From: RI-153 sp041391225
GTDB lineage: Bacteria > Chloroflexota > Anaerolineae > Caldilineales > Caldilineaceae
Assembly (NCBI GenBank): GCA_041391225.1
Contig: JAWKOL010000013.1
Location: 1-64,000, forward strand
Reading direction: 5' to 3'
DNA: 64,000 bases
Positions 54,441-62,160 of this stretch are shown here, in pieces. The stretch's first letter is position 1. Each line of letters starts with the position of its first letter. The position numbers and the translations under genes were made by a program. Below the pieces are notes generated by a model. That model had not been told where the DNA came from. It made no database searches and saw nothing but the letters and a program-made list of their open reading frames with translations.

Positions 54441-56462
54441 TTAGGCAATGCGTATGCCCTGGTCTATACGACCGGCGTCGTATGAGACGCGGTTTAAGCG
54501 TTCCAGCACTTGTTCCAGGTGATGACGTTCGCGACGGTTGGTGTTGATTGCAGTGGAGTACCCCAACACGGCATCGCGATCGTCGTTCTGTTGGGCGTCT
54601 TGGAGCAAAAACTGCATTGCGCTAAGGTCCTCGCGCAAATGTTCGCGTCGCAACCGAATCACGGCCTTCAAAACGGCTTCTTGCATTTCCATCAGGTCGC
54701 GTGCGGGCGATGCAGCAGCAGCGTGGATCAATGCCGCCAATCGGCCATGCAGATGATGTGGAAGCGTTTCCTGGAATGTTTCGAGATCCCAGTTCTCGTC
54801 ACTGGTGATAAAACGTTTCAGGGCAAGAAAGATCTCTTTGTGTTCAGTGCGTTGCAGCTCGTCGACACGTAGTAGGTTAATCTCCAACTGCTCCGACATC
54901 GAAGCCAGCCAGATCAACAGATTGGGTTCCTGTAATAGATGTGCCAGCAGAAATCGCTCCAGGGCAACGTCCGAACGGACATTGTCTTCTGCGGCAGATG
55001 CAGGCTGTGGCGCCGACGCGGTGACTCTTACGTTGACGCTGTCGTCGGCAGTGTCGCGCTGCGGCTCGTCTCTACGGCGAATGCGTGCCGAGGCTGCGCT
55101 GCGTGTCTCCTGGTGCGACATGGTGCGTGCCGCGGCCTGGACTCGGTGGGCAACTGTCTGTTCATCGATCTGCACCAGGCGGCTCAACTGCTGGGTGTAG
55201 TGCTGGCGCTCGATTTCATCGTCCAGTTCGGCGATGAGCGGGGCAAGCTCGGCCACCGCCTCCGCCTTTCCCTGCGCCGAGGACATATCTGACTGTGCGC
55301 CGACGACATTGATGAAATAGTCGACCAGTGGTTGCGCTTTCTCCACCAGCGCCGCCCAGGATTCAGGCTGCTTACGAATAATATCGTCAGGGTCTTTTCC
55401 CTGTGACAGGGCCACAATACGCAGATTTGCCGCCAATCGGCTCTCCATGCGCACACGCCCCGAAGACGTTACCACGGGTTTGCGCACCCGTTTCAACGCC
55501 TGTCGCGCCTGATTCAAGCCTCGTATCGTGGCCTGCTGACCGGCGGCGTCGGCATCCAACGCCAGGATGAAGTTGTTGGTGTACCGTTGAAGTTGCCGTA
55601 GCTGCTCCTCGGTCAATGCTGTCCCCAGGCAGGCAACCACGTTATTGTACCCAAACTGATGGGCAGCGATCACGTCCATGTAGCCTTCTACGATCACCAC
55701 GGCGTCGGCTTCGCGGATCGCCTTGTGCGCTCTATCCAGGCCATAGACGGTTTGTGATTTGTTGAAGAGCGGTGTATCGGCTGTGTTGAGATACTTGGGC
55801 TGGCTCTTGTCGAGTACACGCCCACCGAAGCCGACGATGCGCCCTTGTCGGTCGGCAATTGGGATCATCAAGCGATTGCGGAAGGCGTCGTAGTAGCGAT
55901 CTCGGTCTTCGTTGTGCTTCAACACACCGGCCCGGTGCTGCTCGTCGGCGGAATAGCCCAACTCAGACAGGTGATCGTGCAGTGCATCCCAGCTATCGAG
56001 GGCGAAGCCAAGCTGGAACTGCTCGGCCACCTGGGCGTTGATGCCACGGCCACGCAGGTACGTACGCGCTTCTTCGGCGGCAGGATGACGGTGCAATTGG
56101 TTGCGGAAGAACTGAGCGGCCTGTGCATTGATGGTGTACAGACGTTCGCGCAGGGCATTCTCTTGATCGCCCTGCTGGTCATCGACCAGTTCAACACCCG
56201 CTTCACGGGCCAATTCCTGCATCGCCTCGCGGAAGTCCATGTTTTCTCGCTTCATCAGAAACGAAAAAACGTCGCCTCCGGTGCCGCAAGCGCCAAAACA
56301 ACGCCATGTCCCTGTATCCGGGAAGACGACGAAGCTAGGTGTCTTTTCCTGGTGAAAGGGGCAATTCGCCTTGTAGGTACGTCCGGCTCGTTTCAGAGGT
56401 ACGTAGCGGGAGATGAAGTCAACGATGTCAATGCGCGCCTTGATCTCGTCGGTAACGTCCAT
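54441..56462 (-). CDS. dnaG: DNA primase
   Basis: 673-aa replicative primase. The N-terminal zinc finger uses Cys34, His37, Cys55 and Cys59 (CPFH ... CFGAC), with one residue more between the last pair than in E. coli. The TOPRIM domain follows with VVIVEGYMDVIAAHQFGYNN and ILALDADAAGQ, then a helicase-binding C-terminal region rich in Gln/Glu. The start at 56462 follows AGGAAGGAGTAGC. Downstream of the SCP2-domain gene (87-base gap) and upstream of rpoD, all on the minus strand. The frame is intact. Confidence 0.97.
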   Translation of the reverse strand: MDVTDEIKARIDIVDFISRYVPLKRAGRTYKANCPFHQEKTPSFVVFPDTGTWRCFGACGTGGDVFSFLMKRENMDFREAMQELAREAGVELVDDQQGDQENALRERLYTINAQAAQFFRNQLHRHPAAEEARTYLRGRGINAQVAEQFQLGFALDSWDALHDHLSELGYSADEQHRAGVLKHNEDRDRYYDAFRNRLMIPIADRQGRIVGFGGRVLDKSQPKYLNTADTPLFNKSQTVYGLDRAHKAIREADAVVIVEGYMDVIAAHQFGYNNVVACLGTALTEEQLRQLQRYTNNFILALDADAAGQQATIRGLNQARQALKRVRKPVVTSSGRVRMESRLAANLRIVALSQGKDPDDIIRKQPESWAALVEKAQPLVDYFINVVGAQSDMSSAQGKAEAVAELAPLIAELDDEIERQHYTQQLSRLVQIDEQTVAHRVQAAARTMSHQETRSAASARIRRRDEPQRDTADDSVNVRVTASAPQPASAAEDNVRSDVALERFLLAHLLQEPNLLIWLASMSEQLEINLLRVDELQRTEHKEIFLALKRFITSDENWDLETFQETLPHHLHGRLAALIHAAAASPARDLMEMQEAVLKAVIRLRREHLREDLSAMQFLLQDAQQNDDRDAVLGYSTAINTNRRERHHLEQVLERLNRVSYDAGRIDQGIRIA

Positions 56463-56549
56463 GCTACTCCTTCCTCTCTTGCACGGGTAGCACTGCGGAC
56501 ACTGGCAGGATTATAGCGTGACTAAAATCGAGTGTCAAAGCAACTTCCC

Positions 56550-56948
56550 TTACCCAAGCCCCAGGTCCGCGAGGACCTGCGGGTAGGCGCGCTCGGCTTC
56601 ACGGAAAAGATCCGTCAATTTGCTGGCACGAAAGACATTGCCTCGGGTTTTGATATCGCCGTTGAAGAACGAATCGCGCAGGCGCTTGTGCCCCATCCAG
56701 ATGGCGTGAAGATCGTCGGCCAGCATCGTCAACTCCAGATCGGCGCGACCAGGTCGCTCACCGAAAAAGACTTCCATCGGTGGTTGGCGACCATCGAGCA
56801 GCACCTGCGCACTTGGATCGGCAAACTGCATACGGATCACAAGATTGCTGCGCGTGAACGTCTCGATATGCTCTGGTTTTTGGCGTACCTGATCAAAAAC
56901 GGCCTGCAATACATTATATAATTGTCTGTCTGACTTGAAAAAAGGCAT
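56550..56948 (-). CDS. SCP2 sterol-binding-domain protein
   Basis: 132 aa. The segment SNLVIRMQFADPSAQVLLDG followed by ADLELTMLADDLHAIWMGHK and NGDIKTRGNVFRASKL matches the SCP2-like lipid-binding fold, which encloses a hydrophobic cavity for lipid or acyl chains. No signal peptide; cytosolic. It has its own good promoter (56996-57024) and seems to lead the dnaG-rpoD transcription unit, an unusual leading gene for that operon. Ligand unknown. Confidence 0.75.
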   Translation of the reverse strand: MPFFKSDRQLYNVLQAVFDQVRQKPEHIETFTRSNLVIRMQFADPSAQVLLDGRQPPMEVFFGERPGRADLELTMLADDLHAIWMGHKRLRDSFFNGDIKTRGNVFRASKLTDLFREAERAYPQVLADLGLG

Positions 56949-57329
56949 GGGCGATCTATTTCATACGAGTCTGGATAATCATGAATGCGAACCATATTAT
57001 AAAGACGATCAAACGTCTCTCCAAACGCAGTGTGTCGTGTCAGCTTGCACAGTGGACACGCTTGGCGTACAATCAGCCACTGTCTTAACACTGTGCAACA
57101 TCCAGTATGGCCCAGAAACTCAGGCGCACATAGACGCTGAGCAAATGCGTCTGGAACAGTTGCTTTCTTTTGAACGTTTTCGTGTATACTATGGTATAAG
57201 CTTTGTCCTGATGAGGATGGCCGCCAGAAAGCCCTGCCGCCGACAATAGGTTACCACCCGCAGCAAGTGGCGCAAGCAACCAGATTGGCTGTTCCGCATC
57301 GCCTGAGAAATGGAGGAAATGAGTTCGGA
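56949..57329. other. divergent spacer with promoters
   Basis: 381 bases, AT-richer than the surroundings, between the minus-strand SCP2-dnaG-rpoD unit and the plus-strand bactofilin gene. It holds the minus-strand promoter at 56996-57024. A weaker plus-strand candidate is TTGCTT (57160-57165), 19-base spacer, TATACT (57185-57190). No gene seen. Confidence 0.55.
56996..57024 (-). promoter_or_regulatory. predicted promoter of the SCP2-dnaG-rpoD operon
   Basis: Minus strand: -35 TTGGAG (57019-57024), 17-base spacer, perfect -10 TATAAT (56996-57001). The start codon at 56948 is about 40 bases downstream of the expected transcript start. Confidence 0.7.
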
Positions 57330-58394
57330 ATGCAATTCTTCAAACGCGATAAGAAGGACGAACAAGACGAAGAACCGATCTACCAGGAGCCTTCTCCATT
57401 GGTAGAACGTGCCAAGGCTGCCCTGGCTCAAAACGAACCATCCGAAGAGGAAATGCAGCAGCCCCAGGAACCGGCCAATGATCGGCCGCTTCCCTCGCCC
57501 ACAGAATCGGTGCCGCCACCGCCGCGATTCCTTGAATCCCCGGCTGCACCCAGGCCGACGGAATCGGTGCAAAAGGAGAAGGAAGCGACTTCTCCGCCTT
57601 TGGCCTCCGCACCGCGACGCCCGGAACCGGCGCCACAGATGCCGGAACCAACGCCGCGATTCCCAGAACCGGCGCAGCGTATGCAGGAACCGCAGCGCAG
57701 GCCGGAATCGGCCCCTCAGATGCCAGAACCGCCGCGGCCGTCGGAGTCGGCGCCGCAGCCACGCTTTGATCCGACACCACAACGGCCCGAACGTCTGCCT
57801 GTCAGCCAGGGGAAGTGGAACCCGGAAGGAGAAAGAAGAGCCATGAACCCAGTGCCTCGCGAGCGACTGCCCTATCCCGACTTGCCTATGCAGCCTCAGG
57901 AACGCGAACGAGATCGTGAGCGCGAACGCGAACGCCCGATGTCTCGTTCGACGCAGCAGTCAGCGCCGTCCCCGCGCACGGTGATCAGCAAAGAATCCAA
58001 CTTCAACGGCAACGTCCGTTCGGACGGGGATATCCTGATCGAAGGCTCGTTTGAGGGCGAAATCGATTGCAAGGGTACCGTGATCGTGGCCGAAGGCGCC
58101 AACGTCTCAGCCACAGTTCGCGCCCGCAACGCCACCATTGCCGGTTCGGCCAATGGCGATTTCTCCTGTGAAGAACGCTTGACCATCGAAGCTTCGGGCG
58201 AAATGCGCGGCAAGGCCCAAGCCCCAACGCTCGTCGTCGACGAAGGCGCTTTCTTCGAGGGCGAATTCAAGATGGGCGCCGGCGGCTTCAGCTCGGTCAG
58301 TTCTAACCTCAGCAGTTGGCAGAGTGGCCGCTCCGGCGGCACACGCCCTGCTACGTCCAGTGCTCCGTCCACAGAAGAAGAAGGCGACGATTAG
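57330..58394 (+). CDS. bactofilin-family cytoskeletal protein with long disordered N-terminus
   Basis: 354 aa. Residues 1-215 are low-complexity: acidic and Gln-rich, then repeated Pro-Glu/Pro-Gln words (PEPAPQMPEP, FPEPAQRMQEP) and an Arg/Glu block (RERDRERERERP). From about 217 to 320 comes the bactofilin beta-helix: TVISKESNFNGNVRSDGDIL, GSFEGEIDCKGTVIVAEGA and RNATIAGSANGDFSCEERL. Bactofilins polymerise without nucleotide and often bind the membrane through an N-terminal segment, here MQFFKRDKK. The start at 57330 has GAGGAA about a dozen bases upstream. A perfect terminator follows. Function in shape or surface organisation is inferred. Confidence 0.88.
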   Translation: MQFFKRDKKDEQDEEPIYQEPSPLVERAKAALAQNEPSEEEMQQPQEPANDRPLPSPTESVPPPPRFLESPAAPRPTESVQKEKEATSPPLASAPRRPEPAPQMPEPTPRFPEPAQRMQEPQRRPESAPQMPEPPRPSESAPQPRFDPTPQRPERLPVSQGKWNPEGERRAMNPVPRERLPYPDLPMQPQERERDRERERERPMSRSTQQSAPSPRTVISKESNFNGNVRSDGDILIEGSFEGEIDCKGTVIVAEGANVSATVRARNATIAGSANGDFSCEERLTIEASGEMRGKAQAPTLVVDEGAFFEGEFKMGAGGFSSVSSNLSSWQSGRSGGTRPATSSAPSTEEEGDD

Positions 58395-58433
58395 CAGAAG
58401 AGATTGGACGATTTGGCGATTTAGAGATTTTCC

Positions 58434-58465
58434 AGAGACCGGACATCATCGGATGTCCGGTCTCT
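58434..58465 (+). terminator. intrinsic terminator after the bactofilin gene
   Basis: AGAGACCGGACATC (58434-58447) pairs with GATGTCCGGTCTCT (58452-58465), a 14-bp stem with a short loop followed by TTTGTTG. It is itself enclosed by imperfect GAGATTGG and CCAATCTC words (about 58399-58525). Confidence 0.88.
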
Positions 58466-58515
58466 TTGTTGCTTGCAGCACCATCAATCTCCCAATCGCT
58501 TAATCGCCCAATCTC

Positions 58516-59383
58516 TCAATCTCCTCTCCCCCGCCGATCCGTGCGCGCCCGCAGCAGATGACCCTCAATCGATGTAACATAGAGATCACGCAGATCCGGC
58601 CCACCGAAAATGCAGTTGGTGGGGCGGTTGCATGGCAACGGATGTGTCTCAAGGACACGTCCATTCGGCGCGAAGACGTAGATCATGCCGCCGGGGCCGC
58701 TCACTTCCCAGCCGGCCGTGGCGATGAGGTTGCCCTCACTATCCAGGCACATCCCGTCGATGCCGCGGTGCGGGTAGAAGTTGTGCAGCACGGCGCACTC
58801 GCCCAGCGTCCCATCTTCGAGGACAGGGTAGGCGCGCAGTTGCGTTGCGTCCTTCGCCGTACTTGCTCTCAGCGACATAGAGCGTACGCTCGTCGGGCGA
58901 GAGCAGCAGCCCATTCGGCGATGTGGTGTCGAAGGTCATGCGCACGGGTTTCCACGTGCCGTCGGGCTGGGGATCGAGACGGAAGACGGACTCGTGATCC
59001 AGCTCCATGTCGTCGCGGTAGTCGCCGTAGCGCGGATCGGTGAACCAGACGCGTCCTTGCGAGTCGATGGCCAGATCGTTGGGGCTGTTGAGGCGCTTCC
59101 CTTCGTAGTTGTCACACAACACCGTGACGCCGCCGTCTTTTTCGTAGCGGACCATGCGCCGCCCGTTGCCTCCCTCGCAGGCGTAAAGTTCCCCTGCGGG
59201 ATCGAGCATCAGGCCGTTGGCGTTGTTTGTCCCCGTGCGCACCACGCTGATCTCGCCGTTTGCCGCGCCGTAGCGCATGACGCGGCTGTTGGGGATGTTG
59301 GTAAAAAGCAGGCCGCTGCCGTCCCAGGCCGGCCCTTCGGTGAGGCCCATCGGCTCGGCCAACACTTCAAATTCCCACGACAT
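58516..59383 (-). CDS. SMP-30/gluconolactonase-like protein, one frameshift
   Basis: Six-bladed propeller lactonase family, about 288 aa. Motifs: LTEGPAWDGSGLLFTNIPN with the metal Glu, NANGLMLDPAGELYACEGG, NSPNDLAIDSQGRVWFTDP with the Asn/Asp pair, and TSPNGLLLSPDERTLYVAES. A frame change near 58865 leads to LRAYPVLEDGTLG and PNGRVLETHPLP. The start at 59383 follows GAGGAGCC. It may hydrolyse a sugar lactone, which would fit the sugar-acid locus 6 kb away, but there is no direct link. Convergent with bactofilin. Confidence 0.87.
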
Positions 59384-59582
59384 GGTAGGCTCCTCTTTAG
59401 TTTTGTCCTGAAATTACAGTGCGCAGTAGCCTGTCTTGGGTACACAGGTTTGCCGCATCAAGCTGCTGTGAATCTCAGGTTGAGTTTTGTGTGCTGCGAT
59501 GAAGCTCTAGGGATGTGTTAGAATAGCACCAATCGCCCTCATTCTACGTCAGCGCCAGGGTGAGGACAAACGGAGGCGAATC

Positions 59583-60323
59583 ATGGCAGTCGTGTCACCT
59601 GCACAGTTGGACACATCAACCGAAACCGACAACATCCGCAACGAAGCATCACGCACAGCGCCGCCGCTGCAAAGTGGGGATCGACTGGGCGTGGCCGAGT
59701 TCCATCAGCGCTACGCGCAACACCCAAGCATCAAAAAAGCTGAACTCGTAGAAGGAGTCGTTTACGTGAGTTCACCAGTCTACACGTCCCACAGCAAACC
59801 GCACGCACAGTTAGTTTTTTGGGCCGGTCTCTATCTGGCTGGCACCCCGTCGGTACAGATGGGAGACAATCAGTCGGTCCGCCTGGATAACGACAATGAA
59901 GTGCAACCTGACATCTGTCTTTGGCAAGACAATTCTGTAGGCAAGCAGATTTCAGTCACACAAAAGGGTCTACTCCTGGGTTCACCGGATCTTGTGATCG
60001 AAGTTGCCGCCAGCAGCGCCGCCTATCACTTGCACCAGAAGCTGCGCGTCTATCAGCGCAGCGGTGTACGGGAATATCTGGTCTTTGTGGCTTACGAGCA
60101 AGAGGCGCGTTGGTTCCATCTCGTCGACGGTGAATTTCAGCCCATCACCGCGGACGATGAAGGCGTGCTGCGCAGCCGTCTCTTCCCCGGGCTGTGGATC
60201 CACCCCGATCATGTGTGGCAGAACGATTTTGCCGCCATGCAGACGCTACTGCAGGCCGGGCTGGACAGCCCCGAACATGTTGAATTTGTGAAGCCCGCGC
60301 CGCCGGCGGAGCCGTCCCCGTGA
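59583..60323 (+). CDS. Uma2-family (DUF820) putative endonuclease
   Basis: 246 aa of the PD-(D/E)XK-like Uma2 family, abundant in Chloroflexota and cyanobacteria. Motifs: AELVEGVVYVSSP, the acidic EVQPDICLW, SPDLVIEVAASSAAY and HQKLRVYQRSGVREYLVF, which supply the usual Asp, Glu and Lys. The biological role is unknown for the family. The stop overlaps the GTG start of the P1 peptidase gene (GTGA), so they are translationally coupled, an odd pairing. Confidence 0.85.
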   Translation: MAVVSPAQLDTSTETDNIRNEASRTAPPLQSGDRLGVAEFHQRYAQHPSIKKAELVEGVVYVSSPVYTSHSKPHAQLVFWAGLYLAGTPSVQMGDNQSVRLDNDNEVQPDICLWQDNSVGKQISVTQKGLLLGSPDLVIEVAASSAAYHLHQKLRVYQRSGVREYLVFVAYEQEARWFHLVDGEFQPITADDEGVLRSRLFPGLWIHPDHVWQNDFAAMQTLLQAGLDSPEHVEFVKPAPPAEPSP

Positions 60324-61301
60324 ACGGCACATTGACCGATGTCCCCGGCCTGAGTGTGGGACACTGGACGGATCGCGACGCGGCCACCGGCTGCACGGTG
60401 ATCCTCTGCCCACCCGACGGAGCCATCGCCGGTGTGGACGTGCGCGGCTTTGCCCCAGGCACGCGCGAGATCGCCCTGCTTGATCCGGTTTGCATGGTGG
60501 AGAAGGTCCATGCTGTGCTGTTGAGTGGCGGGAGCGCGTTTGGGCTGGCTGCCGCGGATGGCGTCATGCATTGGCTCGAAGCGCAAGGACGTGGATTCGA
60601 TACCGGCATCGCCAAAGTACCCATCGTACCGGCGGCGATCCTCTTCGATCTGGGCATAGGCCGCGGACGTGCGTCCTGGCGCGGCGGAGGGTTTCGCCGC
60701 CTGCGAGGACGCTACAAGCGCCCCCGTGGTTCAAGGAACCATCGGCGCGGGGACAGGCGCCACCGTGGGCAAAATGGCCGGTCCTGGCCTGAGCATGAAA
60801 GGCGGCGTCGGTAGCGCCAGCCGTGTCTTGGGATCGGGTCTCGTGGTGGGCGCGCTGGTGGCGGTCAACGCCGTGGGCGACGTCATCGATCCAGCTACCG
60901 GCGCGATCTTGGCAGGCGCACGACGCCCCGACGGCGGCTTTGCCGATTCCATGCGCATTGTCGAGCAAGGACTCGCCGCAAGTTTTCAAGATGTCAGCCG
61001 CAGCAATACCACGCTGGCCGTCGTCGCCACCAACGCCCGGCTGAGCAAAGCCGGCGCAACCCAAGTGGCGCGCATGGCCCACGATGGCCTGGCGCGCACG
61101 ATCCGCCCCATCCACACTTCGTTCGACGGCGACACTGTCTTCGCGCTCTCCACCGGCGAAGCCGACGCGTCGGCCAGCCTGATTGGGGCTGTGGCCGCGG
61201 ACGTTCTGGCGCAGGCGGTGGTCAACGCGGTGCGGGCGGCGACTGGCCTGCACGGTGTGCCGGGGATTGAGGAGATTTGGACAAACATCTGTTGCAATTG
61301 A
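60320..61301 (+). CDS. P1-family (DmpA-type) aminopeptidase/cyclase, one frameshift
   Basis: About 326 aa. MNGTLTDVPGLSVGHWTDRD is the family start; AVLLSGGSAFGLAAADGVM, then after a frame change near 60662 AAEGFAACEDATSAPVVQG, VGAGTG-like IGAGTGATVGKM, and SNTTLAVVATNARLSK, which should contain the self-cleavage and nucleophile region of the DmpA/BapA peptidases. Such enzymes self-process into two chains and cut N-terminal residues from peptides or D/L amides. The stop (61299-61301) overlaps the predicted promoter of the toxin-antitoxin pair. Confidence 0.87.
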
Positions 61302-61339
61302 AACGTATGATTCGTATAATTCATACGAATCATACGTTT
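61292..61339 (+). promoter_or_regulatory. antitoxin promoter within a 17-bp perfect palindrome
   Basis: -35 TTGCAA (61292-61297), 17-base spacer, -10 TATAAT (61315-61320). The inverted repeat AAACGTATGATTCGTAT (61301-61317) and its exact complement (61323-61339) cover the -10 region, so it could be the operator of the antitoxin. It is followed by six T, so it may also end the P1 peptidase transcript. Confidence 0.68.
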
Positions 61340-61363
61340 TTTGTATTCAGGAGACGAAACACG

Positions 61364-61684
61364 ATGGCAGAGACAACAATTTCCATGACCGAACTGCGTC
61401 AGCACCTGGGTGAATATGTCAACCGCGTGGCTTACGGCGATGAACGGCTGGTGCTGTTGTCACACGGGCAACCCAAGGTAGTGATCCTCAGCTACGAGGA
61501 ACTCCAGCGTTTGGAGTCAAACCAAGCGACCGACCAAGAGACAACGCGAATGAAAATGTTGTCTGATCTGGCATTGGCTAACCAGCTTCGTGAAGAACAC
61601 GCCGAGTACTTGGCGTCACATGGCATTGAGATTGAGGATTCAAGCGAAACGCTCCGTCAGCTACGCGAAGGATTGATCCCGTGA
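61364..61684 (+). CDS. Phd/YefM-type antitoxin
   Basis: 106 aa. MTELRQHLGEYVNRVAYGDE and LVLLSHGQPKVVILSYEELQ are the Phd/YefM DNA-binding fold; the C-terminal half (MLSDLALANQLREEHAEYL onward) should wrap the toxin. The start at 61364 follows AGGAG. The last codon and stop overlap the PIN toxin start (GTGA). Preceded by a palindromic promoter, as expected for autoregulation by the antitoxin-toxin complex. Confidence 0.9.
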   Translation: MAETTISMTELRQHLGEYVNRVAYGDERLVLLSHGQPKVVILSYEELQRLESNQATDQETTRMKMLSDLALANQLREEHAEYLASHGIEIEDSSETLRQLREGLIP

Positions 61685-62109
61685 CGAAGGTCGTTGTAGA
61701 TTCCGGCATCACCTTAAAACTGGTCCTGAAGGAAGATGACAGTCACAAGGCGACTGCGCTATGGCTTCAATGGGCAGAGAGTGGCGTCACCCCAATCGCG
61801 CCAACCATTTGGCGATACGAAACAACATCCGTCATGCGCAACAAGACACACCGTGGCATTGTCTCGGTAAACGAAGAAGAACAGATGCTCACAACACTGC
61901 TTGGGCTGACGATTCAGTTCTTCTACCCTCAACATCTACACAGGCGGGCTTGGGAATTGGCGCGGAGATACAACCGCCCCGCCGCGTATGACGCGCACTA
62001 TCTGGCCCTAGCAGAATTCGAGCGATGTCAATTCTGGACGGCAGACAAGCGGTTGTTCAACGCTGTGCGCGCAGAGCTTGATTGGGTTCGCTGGCTGGGA
62101 GAACTGTGA
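61681..62109 (+). CDS. PIN-domain (VapC-type) ribonuclease toxin
   Basis: 142 aa. The four acidic PIN residues appear as Asp7 (VVVDSGI), Glu46 (IWRYETTSV), Asp104 (AYDAHYLALAE) and Asp122 (FWTADKRLFN). It starts with the GTG at 61681, coupled to the antitoxin. Expected to cleave RNA with Mg(II) when free of antitoxin. A perfect terminator follows 11 bases after the stop. Confidence 0.92.
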   Translation: MTKVVVDSGITLKLVLKEDDSHKATALWLQWAESGVTPIAPTIWRYETTSVMRNKTHRGIVSVNEEEQMLTTLLGLTIQFFYPQHLHRRAWELARRYNRPAAYDAHYLALAEFERCQFWTADKRLFNAVRAELDWVRWLGEL

Positions 62110-62120
62110 CAGAGCAGCGT

Positions 62121-62156
62121 AGACCCGCCGGGTTTTCTGAAACCCGGCGGGTCTTT
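62121..62156. terminator. 15-bp perfect terminator hairpin
   Basis: AGACCCGCCGGGTTT (62121-62135) pairs with 62140-62154 around a four-base loop and is followed by TTTT. It lies between the convergent PIN toxin and surface protein genes and can serve both directions. Confidence 0.92.
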
Positions 62157-62160
62157 TCGA

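Noticed and set aside
61277..61363. Longer antitoxin start at 61277
   Set aside because: The extension lies in the end of the P1 peptidase gene and in the palindromic promoter; ATG 61364 has its own AGGAG.
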